DNA of 64,000 bases from Mycobacterium saskatchewanense (GTDB taxonomy: Bacteria; Actinomycetota; Actinomycetes; Mycobacteriales; Mycobacteriaceae), in NCBI RefSeq assembly GCF_010729105.1, contig NZ_AP022573.1, positions 3,038,001 through 3,102,000 of the forward strand, written 5' to 3'. A program made the translations under genes and the position numbers. The notes under the pieces were generated by a model that was not told the origin of the DNA, searched no databases, and was given only the letters and a program-made list of their open reading frames with translations. Below are positions 8,190-17,853 of the stretch, in pieces. Within the stretch, counting starts at the first letter, position 1. Every line of letters begins with the position of its first letter.

Positions 8190-9338
8190 CTACAGCCCGG
8201 CGAATCGCTCCTTGACCTGGTCGACGGTCAGCCCGTAATCGGCCAGCGAGTAACGGTGTTTCGGCGCCCGTTCGCCGGACTGGCTGTCGGCGTGTGTCTT
8301 TTCCATCGCCGCCCGCGCCTCGTCGGTCAGCGTCAGGCCGAAGTGGCGGTAGATGTCGGACACCGTGCCCAGCGGGTCGGCGATGAGCTCGCGATACTCG
8401 ACATCGTAGAACTGGGCCGGGTCGTAATTGGCACGCGCGGTGTTGAAGCGCTCCAATCCGCGTGACCACGTTTCCATGGAGTCGGCGCCGATCTGGGCGC
8501 CGACGTACGTCGTGGACCAGCCCTCCGCGGTGTGCTGGGCGAGCGAGCACATCGAGGCCATGATCGTCTCGACCGGGCGATGGGTCTGAATGACCAACGC
8601 GTCGGGATAGGTCGCCATGAGCGCGTCCAGCGCGAACAGATGGCTGGGATTCTTCAGCACCCACCGCTTGTCGGCGTCGTTGAGTCCGATCAGCTGAAGG
8701 TTCTTGCGGTGCCGGCGATACGACGGCGTCCAGTCCTGCTGGGACAGCCATTTGGCGTAAGTCGGCAGGTGCGCCAGCGTCTCGTAGGACACCGAGTGCA
8801 GCGACTGTCGCAGCAGCTGCCAGCACTCCTCCAGCTCGTATGCGGCCATGAAATGCAGGCCGGTGTAATCCGGGTTCTCCCGGTGATGCCGCTCGAATTG
8901 TTCATTGAGCTGGCTGTAGAACGGGTTGGATTCCCACGTGTCGCGCGGCGGCCGCGGTTGCGGGAACTCGGCCAGCCACAGGTGCAGGCCCTGATGCGCG
9001 GGGTCGGCGCCGAGCAGCCGGTGCAGCGCCGTGGTGCCGGTGCGCACCAGCCCGGTGACGAAGATCGGCCGTTCGATGACGACGTCGGCGTGCTGGGGGT
9101 ACTGCTTCCAGGCGGATTCGGACAGCAGCCGGGCCACCAGCGCGCCGCGCAAAAAGAAGCGGTTCATCTTGCTCCCCAACACCGTAAGTCCCGCTTCACG
9201 GCGGTAGGAGTCGAGCAGCACCTCGAGCGCTTCGAGGTAGCCGTCGTCGTCGGTACCGAAATCGTCGAGCCCGACCAGCTTGGTGGCCGATGCGCGCAGC
9301 TCGTCAACCGTCCCGACATCGGTGCGATCGGTCGTCAT
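8190..9338 (-). CDS. Sulfotransferase family protein (Rv3529c homologue)
   Basis: The 382-residue protein has a PAPS-binding P-loop-like segment, FVTGLVRTGTTALHRLLGAD, and a second motif with Arg/Ser for the 3'-phosphate (WVLKNPSHLFALDALMATYP). It belongs to the sulfotransferase_3 type common in mycobacteria. It is the last gene of the KstR-controlled operon starting at 11250 and overlaps the SDR gene by one base. A steroid or lipid acceptor is plausible but unproven. Confidence 0.85.
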   Translation of the reverse strand: MTTDRTDVGTVDELRASATKLVGLDDFGTDDDGYLEALEVLLDSYRREAGLTVLGSKMNRFFLRGALVARLLSESAWKQYPQHADVVIERPIFVTGLVRTGTTALHRLLGADPAHQGLHLWLAEFPQPRPPRDTWESNPFYSQLNEQFERHHRENPDYTGLHFMAAYELEECWQLLRQSLHSVSYETLAHLPTYAKWLSQQDWTPSYRRHRKNLQLIGLNDADKRWVLKNPSHLFALDALMATYPDALVIQTHRPVETIMASMCSLAQHTAEGWSTTYVGAQIGADSMETWSRGLERFNTARANYDPAQFYDVEYRELIADPLGTVSDIYRHFGLTLTDEARAAMEKTHADSQSGERAPKHRYSLADYGLTVDQVKERFAGL

Positions 9339-10120
9339 CAGAGGTGGTACTCCCCGCAGTTGACGTCCAGGGTCTGCCCGGTGATGCCGCTGGACAGATC
9401 GCTGGCCAGGAACAGGATTGCCGAGGCAACCTCGTCTTCGGTCGGCAGGCGCTTGAGGTCGGAATTCGCCGCCGTGGCCTGGTAGATCTGGTCCACCGTG
9501 GTACCGTACTTGCCGGCCTGATGCTCGAAGTAGGCCTGCAGGGTGTCACCCCAGATATACCCGGGCGCAACGGAATTCACCCGAATGCCCTTGTCGCCCA
9601 GCTCGGTGGCCAGCGATTGGGACATGGCCAGTAGCGCCGACTTGGCCATCTTGTACGCGCCGTATTTGGCCTGCGAATGGCGCAGCACCATGGAGTTGAC
9701 GTTGACGACCGAGCCGTGCGACGCCTCCAGCGCAGGGGTGAAGGCCTGGATGAGGCGCAGCGCGCCGAGTGCGCTCAGCTCGATGGCGTCGCGAATGTGC
9801 TGAAAACTGGTCGCTGCCAACGGTTTCATCGACGGCACCCGGAACGCGTTGTTGATCAGCACGTCGACCTTGCCGTAGGTGGCCATGGTGGTTTCGGCGA
9901 GGTAGGCCACCTCGTCGTCGTCGGTGATGTCCGCGCGCACCGCCAGCGCCTTGTGCCCGCCGTCGTTGATCTGCTTGGCGAGCTCCTCGAGCCGTTCGAC
10001 CGTGCGGGCCGCCAGGACCAGGTCTGCGCCGGCGCTCGCGCAGCGGTGCGCCAGTGTCGTGCCCAGCCCCGGGCCGACACCGCTGATGACGACTACCTTT
10101 TGTTCGAGCATGTCTGACAT
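9338..10120 (-). CDS. Short-chain dehydrogenase/reductase (Rv3530c homologue)
   Basis: This 260-residue classical SDR has the nucleotide motif GVGPGLG near residue 14, the NNAF variant of NNAG, and YGAYKMAKS with catalytic Tyr and Lys. The start MSDMLEQKVVVISG is preferred to an upstream ATG at 10180 that would overlap the preceding gene. It sits 2 bases after the DUF1214-type gene and overlaps the sulfotransferase, so the three genes form one operon. An alcohol or ketosteroid substrate is likely from context. Confidence 0.87.
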   Translation of the reverse strand: MSDMLEQKVVVISGVGPGLGTTLAHRCASAGADLVLAARTVERLEELAKQINDGGHKALAVRADITDDDEVAYLAETTMATYGKVDVLINNAFRVPSMKPLAATSFQHIRDAIELSALGALRLIQAFTPALEASHGSVVNVNSMVLRHSQAKYGAYKMAKSALLAMSQSLATELGDKGIRVNSVAPGYIWGDTLQAYFEHQAGKYGTTVDQIYQATAANSDLKRLPTEDEVASAILFLASDLSSGITGQTLDVNCGEYHL

Positions 10121-10122
10121 CG

Positions 10123-11250
10123 TCACCCCAGCATCCTGGCCGCAATTTGTTGTTGGCGCAACGCAATTCGCGCGCGCCACTGGTCCTCGGAGATCTTATT
10201 GTGGTCGAAGTACGGCAGCTTGGTCGGTATCGCGTCGAAGTCGACCAGTTCGACGGTCGGCCCGTCGGCGTCGGTGAGCTGGCGTGCCACCCGCTGCCAC
10301 CGGAACTGCAGGAATCCGCGCCGATGCCCGAGGGTTTCCACCCAGTTGGTCACCCCCGGATTCTGGTCGGCGACCACGATTCTGACCATGCCGTCCGGGT
10401 CTTGTTGCGCCTGAGTGTTGTTCAGCGACGTTTGGTGGTTGATGTAATCCAGAGAGATGTACCACATGCTGCCCAGCTGGAAGCCCAGGTACGGCGCGTC
10501 GGAGGCGGGAACAGTGATCACCAGGGCTTGATCGGTCCGCAGGTCGAAGTGCCCCACCGACGAATACTGGGTCGCCAGGCCACCCGGAGTCAGCCGGGGC
10601 GCGACCATGGTGTTGACAGGGATATCTAGATAGAACCACTGCGGGAACTGCAGCCATGTCTTCACCCGGTTGACGAGCTGCTTTCCGGCTGTGGCGTAAC
10701 GCTTCTCGATCAGTTCGCGGGTCAGCGGCGGCGGCGCCGTACCGGCGGTGTCCAGCCGGGAGATCGTGAGCGTCCCGCGCTGCGCCGACCAGTCGCCATA
10801 CACCTCGCGGATCACCAGCTGGCCGGGGCTGTTCGGTCGCACCCGCCACTCGAAGCCGCCGTCCTCGCCTATCTCGAGCTCGCGGTCGTCGAACGCCGCC
10901 TGGCTGGCGGGCACGTTGTCGTCGGTGTATTCGCCGCCCAGCAGTTGAAAGCTCAGATCGGTCGTGGTGCCACGCCTACCGGTGACCACATAGTCCCGAT
11001 TGGCGTGCACCCGGGTACCGAAGTAGAGGGTATCGGGGTTGTCGAGACCCATTTTGGTGAATGGCCCGGTCCCAGACTGCAGGAAGGGATGGTCACGGTC
11101 GTAATCGAAGGCCAGATGCATGCACCCGGCGACGCAGCCCGCCAGGTACTGCAGCCCTTCGAGCAGGTCTGCTTCGGTCTCGATGAACGGCGCGGCAGCG
11201 ACGAGCTGCTCGGCCTCGGCGATGGCGGCCACGAGGGGATCGGAGAACAC
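10123..11250 (-). CDS. DUF1214-type conserved protein (Rv3531c homologue)
   Basis: The 375-residue protein has a DUF1214-like C-terminal half: QALVITVPASDAPYLGFQLG, the LDYINHQTSLNN segment, then VRIVVADQNPGVTNWVETLG. The family is abundant in mycobacteria and its biochemical role is unclear. It heads the three-gene operon. The GTG start at 11250 is only 10 bases from the KstR operator and has no Shine-Dalgarno sequence, consistent with a leaderless mRNA. Confidence 0.82.
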   Translation of the reverse strand: MFSDPLVAAIAEAEQLVAAAPFIETEADLLEGLQYLAGCVAGCMHLAFDYDRDHPFLQSGTGPFTKMGLDNPDTLYFGTRVHANRDYVVTGRRGTTTDLSFQLLGGEYTDDNVPASQAAFDDRELEIGEDGGFEWRVRPNSPGQLVIREVYGDWSAQRGTLTISRLDTAGTAPPPLTRELIEKRYATAGKQLVNRVKTWLQFPQWFYLDIPVNTMVAPRLTPGGLATQYSSVGHFDLRTDQALVITVPASDAPYLGFQLGSMWYISLDYINHQTSLNNTQAQQDPDGMVRIVVADQNPGVTNWVETLGHRRGFLQFRWQRVARQLTDADGPTVELVDFDAIPTKLPYFDHNKISEDQWRARIALRQQQIAARMLG

Positions 11251-11260
11251 GCCTAGACGC

Positions 11261-11274
11261 TAGAACGTGTTCTA
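11261..11274. promoter_or_regulatory. KstR operator upstream of the DUF1214-SDR-sulfotransferase operon
   Basis: TAGAACGTGTTCTA is a full KstR palindrome. It ends 10 bases before the GTG start at 11250. Confidence 0.9.
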
Positions 11275-11338
11275 CTTTTTCGTCAACAACGAGCGTTTCC
11301 GCGCGTCGGCTATGGCGTGTGGGAACGACGCCAACTCG

Positions 11339-11644
11339 CTAGGGCGCGCATTGCTGCGATAGGTCGATGAGATGCTGCCGCACGTCGGGGTGCCGGTTCA
11401 GGTAGTCGATGACGTTGCTGCCGCCGCCTTCCGCTTGGGACTTCGACTGCAGCTGCTGCTTGATGTCCGGATGCCGCGTCAGGTACGAGTCGATGGATTG
11501 ACCCACGGTTTGGCTCTGATCGCACTGGGGAGCCGCGTTGGCCACCGGCAGCGCGACCACCGCCGAGGCGGCGACGCTCAGCAGACCGCCGGCGAGGACG
11601 CCGTACAGCCCGCGGCGACAAGGGTCGGCAATTGTCACGGTCAT
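11339..11644 (-). CDS. Secreted haemophore-like protein
   Basis: The 101-residue protein has a signal peptide (residues about 1-38, ending VVALPVANAAP) and a small helical mature region. This contains two copies of a YL.RHPD motif (SYLTRHPDIKQQL and DYLNRHPDVRQHL) and Cys residues at both ends (PQCDQ and QQCAP) that could form a disulfide. This is the pattern of the mycobacterial haemophore-related family (Rv0203-like). Haem binding is inferred from the family only. It lies outside the KstR operons and I see no iron box nearby. Confidence 0.75.
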   Translation of the reverse strand: MTVTIADPCRRGLYGVLAGGLLSVAASAVVALPVANAAPQCDQSQTVGQSIDSYLTRHPDIKQQLQSKSQAEGGGSNVIDYLNRHPDVRQHLIDLSQQCAP

Positions 11645-11694
11645 GGGATCGAGATTACCCGCGTTAGCCGATGACCCGCCGGGCGACGAAGCGC

Positions 11695-12867
11695 CTACTG
11701 GACCCGGCGTTGCGGTTCCGGCATCTCGTCCGACGGCAGGGCGAGGGCCACCCTTTCGCCTTCCGCCTGCTCCCGGCTTTGCGCGGCGCGGGCCTCCCTC
11801 GGAGACTCTGCGGCCGCCGGTGCGGCCGAAGTCGACGTGGCGGTGAGTGGCGTCGCCGCGGCCGGGACGGCCTCCGCGATTTCGGTGACCTCCGCGACCG
11901 TGGCCTCGTCGACCGCCGCCGCAGCCGGCGCCTCCACCTCGGGGACCGGCGGCGCCGGGGCCTGGGCCGCCGGGGCCGCGCCGTCCGACGACGACGACCG
12001 GGTGGCGGCCGCGGCCATCACGGCCGACATACCCGCGGCCCCGATGAGGCCGGGGCTTCCGCCCATGCCGGTGACCGGGCCTACGCTCCCACCGGGGAGC
12101 GGGCCGGTGGGGGCGGCGGCTGTCACGCCTCCGGCAGCGCCGGTGGTGTCCATGGCGGGGGCGGGGCCTGCGGTGCTGATGGCGGCACCGCTAGCCGCGG
12201 CCCCACCGTAGCCGCCGACGTTCCCCTGGGTCGGCGCGGCGGCGCCGCCACCGCCGCCGCCAGCACTGCCGGTACCGGTGGCGGCAGCGACCGCGTTGGC
12301 GTTGGCCCCGCCGCCCACGGCCGGCATCCCCGGCATCATCGGCAGGGCCGGCAGGCTGGCCTGCCCCGAGAGAAGTTCTCCGGCCGCGGCCGACGCCCCG
12401 CCGTGGTAACCGATCATCGCGGCCACGTCTTGAGCCCACATCTCCGCATAGTTGAACTCGGTAGCCGCGATCGCGGGCCAGTTCTGACCGAAGAGATTGG
12501 ACATCACCAACTGGAAGAGGCCGTTGCGGTTAGCCTCGACCTCCAGGGGATGCACCGTGGCCGCCAGGGCGGACTCGAACGCACTGGCCACCGCCGTGGC
12601 CTGCGACGCCGCACCGGCCGCCTGGGCCGCGGCCGCGCTCAACCACCCGGCGTACGGAGCGGCGGCCGCGGCCATCGCCTGTGCGGCGGCGCCCTGCCAC
12701 GCCTGGCCGGCCAGCGTCGACGTCACGGAGGTGAACGACTGTGCCGCGGTCGCCAGCTCGGAGGCCAATCCGTTCCAAGCGGCCGCCGCCTCCAGCATCG
12801 GGCCAACACCGGCGCCCGAGTACATCAGCAGCGAGTTGATCTCCGGCGGCAACGTCAAAAAACTCAT
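11695..12867 (-). CDS. PPE family protein
   Basis: The 390-residue protein starts [20 protein letters not shown], a PPE signature. The WxG-type turn lies in [12 protein letters not shown], and the PPE domain extends to about residue 165 ([17 protein letters not shown]). The C-terminal part is Gly/Ala/Pro-rich without an obvious SVP motif, ending in an acidic, proline-rich tail. PPE proteins are exported by ESX type VII systems. No PE partner is adjacent. It lies between the haemophore-like gene and hsaF, where M. tuberculosis also carries PPE genes. Confidence 0.93.
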   Translation of the reverse strand: MSFLTLPPEINSLLMYSGAGVGPMLEAAAAWNGLASELATAAQSFTSVTSTLAGQAWQGAAAQAMAAAAAPYAGWLSAAAAQAAGAASQATAVASAFESALAATVHPLEVEANRNGLFQLVMSNLFGQNWPAIAATEFNYAEMWAQDVAAMIGYHGGASAAAGELLSGQASLPALPMMPGMPAVGGGANANAVAAATGTGSAGGGGGGAAAPTQGNVGGYGGAAASGAAISTAGPAPAMDTTGAAGGVTAAAPTGPLPGGSVGPVTGMGGSPGLIGAAGMSAVMAAAATRSSSSDGAAPAAQAPAPPVPEVEAPAAAAVDEATVAEVTEIAEAVPAAATPLTATSTSAAPAAAESPREARAAQSREQAEGERVALALPSDEMPEPQRRVQ

Positions 12868-12948
12868 CGGTTCCCCCAGGCGGCTTCAATCGACGAACAA
12901 AACGTAACGCTAGACAACGTTAGATTCCGCGCTTTAGGTCAAACTCAA

Positions 12949-12954
12949 ATTATA
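12949..12954 (-). promoter_or_regulatory. Possible -10 element for the PPE gene
   Basis: The complement reads TATAAT within an unusually AT-rich patch about 80 bases upstream of the PPE start. No convincing -35 is seen at 17 bases, so this is only a candidate promoter. Confidence 0.35.
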
Positions 12955-12990
12955 TGAGGTTCAGATCACACGCGAGCCCCTGGGTGGAAT

Positions 12991-14046
12991 CTATTGCGCG
13001 GCGACCGCTCCGCTTTCTTGCTCGCGTTTGATCTCCAGGGCGATGTCGATGAGTTGGTCTTCTTGGCCGCCGATGAGTTTGCGTTGGCCGGCGCGGTGCA
13101 GGAGTTGGTGGGCGGGTACGCCGTAGCGCTCGGACTGGCGGATGGCGTGTTTGAGGAAGCTGGAGTACACCCCGGAGTAGCCCATGATCAGGGCGTTGCG
13201 GTCCAGCAGGCATTCGGCGGGCATGGCCGGGGCGACGACTTCCTCGGCGGCGTCGGCGATGTCGAAGAAGTCGATGCCGGTCTTGACGCCGATCTTGTCG
13301 AACACCCCGATGAGCGCTTCCACGGGCGCGTTGCCGGCCCCGGCGCCGAAGCGGCGGCACGAGCCGTCGATCTGTTTGGCGCCCGCGCGTACGGCCTCGA
13401 CCGAGTTGGCCACCCCCAGGCCCAGGTTCTCGTGCCCGTGGAACCCGACCTGGGCGTCGTCACCGAGCTCGGCGACCAGCGCGGCGACCCGGTCACGCAC
13501 CCCTTCGAGGACCAGCGCGCCGGCCGAATCGACGACATAGACGCACTGGCAGCCGGCGTCGGCCATGATCCGCGCCTGGGCCGCGAGCTTCTCCGGGGAG
13601 ATGGTGTGGGCCATCATCAGGAACCCGACGGTCTCTAGCCCCAGCTCCCGGGCCAGGCCGAAGTGCTGGATCGACACGTCGGCCTCGGTGCAGTGGGTGG
13701 CGATGCGGCAGATCGAGCCGCCGTTGTTCTGGGCCTCCTTGATGTCCTCCTTGGTGCCCACCCCGGGCAGCATCAAAAAGGCGATCTTGGCCTCCTTGGC
13801 CGTCTGGGCCGCGAGCTTGATCAGCTCCTGCTCGGGGGTCTTGGAGAACCCATAGTTGAAGCTCGACCCGCCCAGCCCGTCACCATGGGTCACCTCGATG
13901 ACCGGGACACCCGCCGTGTCCAGGGCGGCGACGATCGCGCCCACCTCCTCGGTGGTGAACTGGTGGCGTTTGTGATGCGAGCCGTCCCGCAACGACGTGT
14001 CGGTCATCCGGACGTCCCAGATCGGGTTGAAGAAGATGTCACTCAT
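12991..14046 (-). CDS. hsaF: 4-hydroxy-2-oxoacid aldolase HsaF
   Basis: This 351-residue DmpG/BphI-type aldolase splits 4-hydroxy-2-oxohexanoate from steroid rings A/B into pyruvate and propanal. The N-terminal TIM barrel starts with the metal/enolate motif [20 protein letters not shown], with [15 protein letters not shown] carrying metal-binding His residues, and a C-terminal DRE-TIM communication domain follows. Its start overlaps the hsaG stop by four bases, matching the known aldolase/dehydrogenase complex that channels the aldehyde. It is the last gene of hsaE-hsaG-hsaF. Confidence 0.96.
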   Translation of the reverse strand: MSDIFFNPIWDVRMTDTSLRDGSHHKRHQFTTEEVGAIVAALDTAGVPVIEVTHGDGLGGSSFNYGFSKTPEQELIKLAAQTAKEAKIAFLMLPGVGTKEDIKEAQNNGGSICRIATHCTEADVSIQHFGLARELGLETVGFLMMAHTISPEKLAAQARIMADAGCQCVYVVDSAGALVLEGVRDRVAALVAELGDDAQVGFHGHENLGLGVANSVEAVRAGAKQIDGSCRRFGAGAGNAPVEALIGVFDKIGVKTGIDFFDIADAAEEVVAPAMPAECLLDRNALIMGYSGVYSSFLKHAIRQSERYGVPAHQLLHRAGQRKLIGGQEDQLIDIALEIKREQESGAVAAQ

Positions 14047-14963
14047 GCCTGCGCTCCTCCCGCCGTTGCGGACAGGGACTCTTTGGCGATCTCCTCGCCG
14101 ACCTTGGTGGCCGCCGCGGTCATGATGTCGAGGTTGCCCGCATACGGCGGCAGGTAGTCACCGGCGCCCTCCACCTCCACGAACGTGGTGACCACAGCCT
14201 GGCCCCCGGAGTTGAGCGAGGGCTCGTCGAACTGCGGCTCGTTGAGCAGCCGGTAACCCGGCACGTAGGTCTGCACCTCGGCCACCACGTCGTGAATGGA
14301 CTTCGCGATCGCGTCGCGGTCGGCGTCCTCGGGGATGGCGCAGAAGATGGTGTCGCGCATGATCATCGGCGGATCCGCCGGGTTCAAGATGATGATGGCC
14401 TTGCCCCGCCTGGCCCCACCGATGGTCTCCACACCCCTGCTGGTGGTCTTGGTGAACTCGTCGATGTTGGCCCGCGTGCCCGGCCCGGCCGAGACCGAGG
14501 CGACCGACGCGACGATCTCGGCGTAAGGAACCTCCACGACCCGGCTGACCGCGTACACGATCGGGATCGTCGCCTGCCCCCCGCAGGTGATCATGTTGAC
14601 GTTCGGCGCGTCCAGGTGCTCGCGCAGGTTCGCCGGCGGGATCACCGCCGGGCCCACCGCGGCCGGCGTCAAGTCGATCGCGCGGATGCCGGCGTCCGCA
14701 TACTTGGGTGCGGCGTCGCGGTGGACGTAGGCACTGGTCGCCTCGAACACCAGATCAGGTTTCTCCGAATGCGCCAGCAACCAGTCCACGCCCTCGTGAG
14801 TGGTTTCCAACCCCAGTTTGCGGGCCCGGGCAAGACCCTCACTCTCAGGGTCAATGCCCACCATCCACCGCGGCTCCAACCAATCCGACCGCAGCAGCTT
14901 ATAGAGCAGGTCAGTGCTGATGTTCCCCGACCCGACAATGGCCACACTCGCCTTCGAAGGCAT
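14043..14963 (-). CDS. hsaG: Acylating propanal/acetaldehyde dehydrogenase HsaG
   Basis: The 306-residue BphJ/DmpF-type enzyme converts propanal plus CoA and NAD to propionyl-CoA within the HsaF-HsaG complex. The N-terminal Rossmann motif is [18 protein letters not shown], and the catalytic Cys is in [17 protein letters not shown]. The start is the ATG at 14963. It overlaps hsaF by four bases. It is separated from hsaE by 348 bases filled with six direct repeats, an unusually wide gap inside an operon. Confidence 0.96.
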   Translation of the reverse strand: MPSKASVAIVGSGNISTDLLYKLLRSDWLEPRWMVGIDPESEGLARARKLGLETTHEGVDWLLAHSEKPDLVFEATSAYVHRDAAPKYADAGIRAIDLTPAAVGPAVIPPANLREHLDAPNVNMITCGGQATIPIVYAVSRVVEVPYAEIVASVASVSAGPGTRANIDEFTKTTSRGVETIGGARRGKAIIILNPADPPMIMRDTIFCAIPEDADRDAIAKSIHDVVAEVQTYVPGYRLLNEPQFDEPSLNSGGQAVVTTFVEVEGAGDYLPPYAGNLDIMTAAATKVGEEIAKESLSATAGGAQA

Positions 14964-14982
14964 CCATCGGCCCCTTTCACCT

Positions 14983-15313
14983 GGTCGCGACCCGCTGCGC
15001 CCGGCTTCGCCGCGCTGGCGATCGCTCCCTTCCTGTTTGGTCGCGACCCGCTGCGCCCGGCTTCGCCGCGCTGGCGATCGCTCCCTTCCTGTTTGGTCGC
15101 GACCCGCTGCGCCCGGCTTCGCCGCGCTGGCGATCGCTCCTTCCTGTTTGGTCGCGACCCGCTGCGCCCGGCTTCGCCGCGCTGGCGATCGCTCCCTTCC
15201 TGTTTGGTCGCGACCCGCTGCGCCCGGCTCCGCCGCGCTGGCGATCGCTCCCTTCCTGTTTGGTCGCGACCCGCTGCGCCCGGCTTCGCCGCGCTGGCGA
15301 TCGCTCCCTTCCT
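14983..15313. repeat. Six tandem direct repeats of about 56 bases between hsaE and hsaG
   Basis: Copies start at 14983, 15039, 15095, 15150, 15206 and 15262 (periods 56, 56, 55, 56, 56). The last is nearly complete and ends inside the hsaE stop codon. Each contains the palindromes GGTCGCGACC and GCGATCGC plus a CGCCCGGCTTCGCCGCGC block. Differences are only single bases: a missing C near 15140 and a T-to-C near 15230. The copies abut without spacers, so this is not a CRISPR array. The tract fills the whole 348-base gap inside the hsaE-hsaG operon, like a mycobacterial interspersed repeat (MIRU/VNTR). Confidence 0.95.
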
Positions 15314-16097
15314 ACTCGAACGACAACCGCACCGAACCCAGGCCCGTGAAGTCGGCGAGAAATTCATCTCCCGCGCGCGCATCGATCGCGCGCGTGCACG
15401 ACCCGGGAAGTACCACATCACCTTTTCGGAGCCGCACCCCGAAGCTTTCCACTTTGCGGGCCAACCACGCCACCGCCGTGACCGGATTGCCCAGCACCGC
15501 GTCGCTGCGCCCGTCGGCGACGACCTCGCCGTTGCGCGTCAACACCGCGTCGATAGCTTTCACGTCCAGCTTGTCGGGCGAAACCCGGGCCTCGCCCAGC
15601 ACGAAACCCGCCGACGACGCGTTGTCGGCAATGGTGTCGCACAGCGCGATCTTCCAGTCCGTGATGCGCGTATCGATGAGCTCGATCGACGGCACCAGCG
15701 CCTCGGTGGCCGCGAGCACGTCATCCTCGGTGCAGCCGGCCCCCGGCAGGTCCTCGGCCAGGATGAAACCGACCTCGACCTCGACCCGGGGATACAGGTA
15801 CCGACTCGCCTTGACCGGGATGTCCTCGAACACCTGCATCTCGTCGAGCAGGTGCCCGTAGTCCGGCTCGTCGACCCCCATCATCTGCTGCATGGCCTTC
15901 GACGACAGCCCCACCTTGTGGCCGACGATCCGGGCCCCCTCGGCGACCCGCTGACGGATATTGATCAGCTGGATCTCGTAGGCGTCGACGACGTCGATGT
16001 CCGGGTGCGCGCCCGTCAGGGGAGCGATCGGTTCGCGGCTGCGCTCGGCCTGCGCCAGGTCGGCGGCCAGCTCGTCGCGGATCGCGGCACTGAGCAT
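15312..16097 (-). CDS. hsaE: 2-hydroxyhexa-2,4-dienoate hydratase HsaE
   Basis: This 261-residue MhpD/BphH-type hydratase adds water to the dienoate released by HsaD. Family markers are the acidic metal-binding run VEVEVGFILAEDLPG, ALVPSIELIDTRITDWK and VTAVAWLARKVESFGVRLRKG. It starts with an ATG at 16097 and is first in the hsaE-hsaG-hsaF operon, divergent from kstD. The KstR operator at 16155 serves both. The stop codon lies in the edge of the 56-base repeat tract. Confidence 0.95.
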   Translation of the reverse strand: MLSAAIRDELAADLAQAERSREPIAPLTGAHPDIDVVDAYEIQLINIRQRVAEGARIVGHKVGLSSKAMQQMMGVDEPDYGHLLDEMQVFEDIPVKASRYLYPRVEVEVGFILAEDLPGAGCTEDDVLAATEALVPSIELIDTRITDWKIALCDTIADNASSAGFVLGEARVSPDKLDVKAIDAVLTRNGEVVADGRSDAVLGNPVTAVAWLARKVESFGVRLRKGDVVLPGSCTRAIDARAGDEFLADFTGLGSVRLSFE

Positions 16098-16154
16098 TTA
16101 CCGAAGTCCCCTCGTTAGTGTGACCGGGCCGGTAGCGCCCAACCCGGGCAATTC

Positions 16155-16168
16155 TATAACGTGTTCTA
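16155..16168. promoter_or_regulatory. KstR operator between hsaE and kstD
   Basis: TATAACGTGTTCTA fits the KstR consensus. It ends one base before the kstD ATG at 16170 and lies 57 bases from the hsaE start, so one operator controls both divergent units. Confidence 0.9.
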
Positions 16169-16169
16169 C

Positions 16170-17852
16170 ATGACAGCGAAGGAGTACGACGTCGTCGTGG
16201 TTGGCAGCGGCGGAGCCGGCATGGTCGCCGCCCTCACCGCCGCCCACCGGGGTCTGTCGACAGTAGTCATCGAGAAGGCTGCCCACTTCGGCGGCTCTAC
16301 CGCGCGCTCCGGCGGCGGCGTCTGGATTCCGAACAACGAAGTGCTCAAGCGCGCCGGCGTGCGCGACACCCCGGAGGCTGCCCGGACCTACCTGCACGGG
16401 ATCGTCGGCGACATCGTGGAGCCCGAGCGCATCGACACCTACCTCGACCGCGGCCCGGAGATGCTGTCGTTCGTGCTCAAGCACACGCCGCTCAAGATGT
16501 GCTGGGTGCCGCAGTACGCCGACTACTACCCCGAGGCCCCGGGCGGCCGCGCGGGTGGTCGGTCGATCGAGCCGAAACCGTTCGACGCCCGCAGGCTCGG
16601 TCCCGACGAGGCGGGCCTGGAACCGGCCTACGGCAAGGTGCCGCTCAACGTCGTTGTGATGCAGCAGGACTACGTGCGGCTCAACCAGCTGAAGCGGCAC
16701 CCGCGCGGTCTGGCGCGCAGCCTCAAGGTGGGTGCTCGCACCATGTGGGCCAAGGCCACCGGCAAGAATCTCGTCGGCATGGGCCGCGCCCTGATCGGCC
16801 CGTTGCGCATCGGCCTGCAGCGAGCCGGAGTCCCGGTCGTACTCAACACCGCGCTCACCGACCTCTACGTCGAGGACGGCGTGGTTCGGGGCGTGTACGT
16901 CCGCGAAACCACCGAATCCGAATCGGCCGAGCCGCGGTTGATCCGGGCCCGGCGGGGCGTCATCCTGGCTAGCGGCGGTTTCGAACACAACGAACAGATG
17001 CGGGTGAAGTATCAGCGCGCACCCATCACCACCGAGTGGACCGTGGGCGCCAAGGCCAACACCGGCGACGGTATCATCGCTGGTGAAAAGCTTGGCGCCG
17101 CACTGGATTTGATGGAAGACGCGTGGTGGGGCCCCACCGTGCCGCTGGTCGGCGCACCGTGGTTTGCGTTGTCGGAGCGCAACTCGCCCGGGTCGATCAT
17201 CGTCAACATGTCCGGTCAGCGGTTTATGAACGAATCCATGCCGTACGTCGAAGCGTGCCACCACATGTACGGCGGGGAGTACGGCCAGGGGCCCGGACCC
17301 GGTGAAAACATTCCGGCGTGGCTGGTGTTCGACCAGCAGTACCGGGATCGCTACATCTTCGCCGGACTCCAACCGGGGCAACGGATCCCGCGCAAATGGC
17401 TAGAGTCGGGCGTCATCGTCCAGGCCGACACCCTCGAGCAGCTGGCCGAAAAGGCGGGCCTTCCCGCCGACCAGTTTGCCGCGACCGTGCAGCGTTTCAA
17501 CGGGTTCGCACGCTCGGGCGTCGACTCGGACTTTCACCGGGGCGAAAGCGCCTACGACCGTTACTACGGCGACCCGACCAACAAGCCGAATCCCAACTTG
17601 GGCGAGATCACCCACGCGCCGTATTACGCCGCCAAGATGGTACCCGGTGACCTCGGGACCAAGGGCGGCATTCGTACCGACGTGCACGGGCGCGCGCTAC
17701 GCGACGACGGCACGATCATCGAAGGGCTCTACGCCGCAGGCAATGTCAGCGCGCCGGTGATGGGACACACCTATCCCGGCCCCGGTGGAACCATCGGACC
17801 CGCGATGACTTTCGGGTACCTGGCCGCCCTGCACCTGGCTGGAGCCAACTGA
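16170..17852 (+). CDS. kstD: 3-ketosteroid-delta1-dehydrogenase KstD
   Basis: The 560-residue flavoprotein introduces the C1-C2 double bond in ring A of 3-ketosteroids. The FAD motif VVVGSGGAGMVAALTAAHRG is at the N-terminus, GGSTARSGGGVWIP follows, and the C-terminal GLYAAGNVSAPVMGHTYPGP and GGTIGPAMTFGY loops carry flavin and active-site residues. The ATG at 16170 gives the expected start; an upstream GTG at 16161 lies inside the KstR operator. With one base between operator and ATG, a leaderless transcript is likely. chsH3 follows after one base. Confidence 0.97.
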   Translation: MTAKEYDVVVVGSGGAGMVAALTAAHRGLSTVVIEKAAHFGGSTARSGGGVWIPNNEVLKRAGVRDTPEAARTYLHGIVGDIVEPERIDTYLDRGPEMLSFVLKHTPLKMCWVPQYADYYPEAPGGRAGGRSIEPKPFDARRLGPDEAGLEPAYGKVPLNVVVMQQDYVRLNQLKRHPRGLARSLKVGARTMWAKATGKNLVGMGRALIGPLRIGLQRAGVPVVLNTALTDLYVEDGVVRGVYVRETTESESAEPRLIRARRGVILASGGFEHNEQMRVKYQRAPITTEWTVGAKANTGDGIIAGEKLGAALDLMEDAWWGPTVPLVGAPWFALSERNSPGSIIVNMSGQRFMNESMPYVEACHHMYGGEYGQGPGPGENIPAWLVFDQQYRDRYIFAGLQPGQRIPRKWLESGVIVQADTLEQLAEKAGLPADQFAATVQRFNGFARSGVDSDFHRGESAYDRYYGDPTNKPNPNLGEITHAPYYAAKMVPGDLGTKGGIRTDVHGRALRDDGTIIEGLYAAGNVSAPVMGHTYPGPGGTIGPAMTFGYLAALHLAGAN

Positions 17853-17853
17853 C

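Noticed and set aside
11671..12957. Long open frame antisense to the PPE gene
   Set aside because: It mirrors the GC-rich PPE coding sequence, is Arg/Gly-rich, and has no start site or family pattern.
14983..15313. CRISPR-like array
   Set aside because: Copies abut with no unique spacers, and no cas genes are nearby; it is a tandem repeat.
14669..15421. Minus-strand frame through the 56-base repeats giving a repetitive Arg-rich peptide
   Set aside because: It overlaps hsaE and hsaG in other frames, and only the repeat keeps it open.
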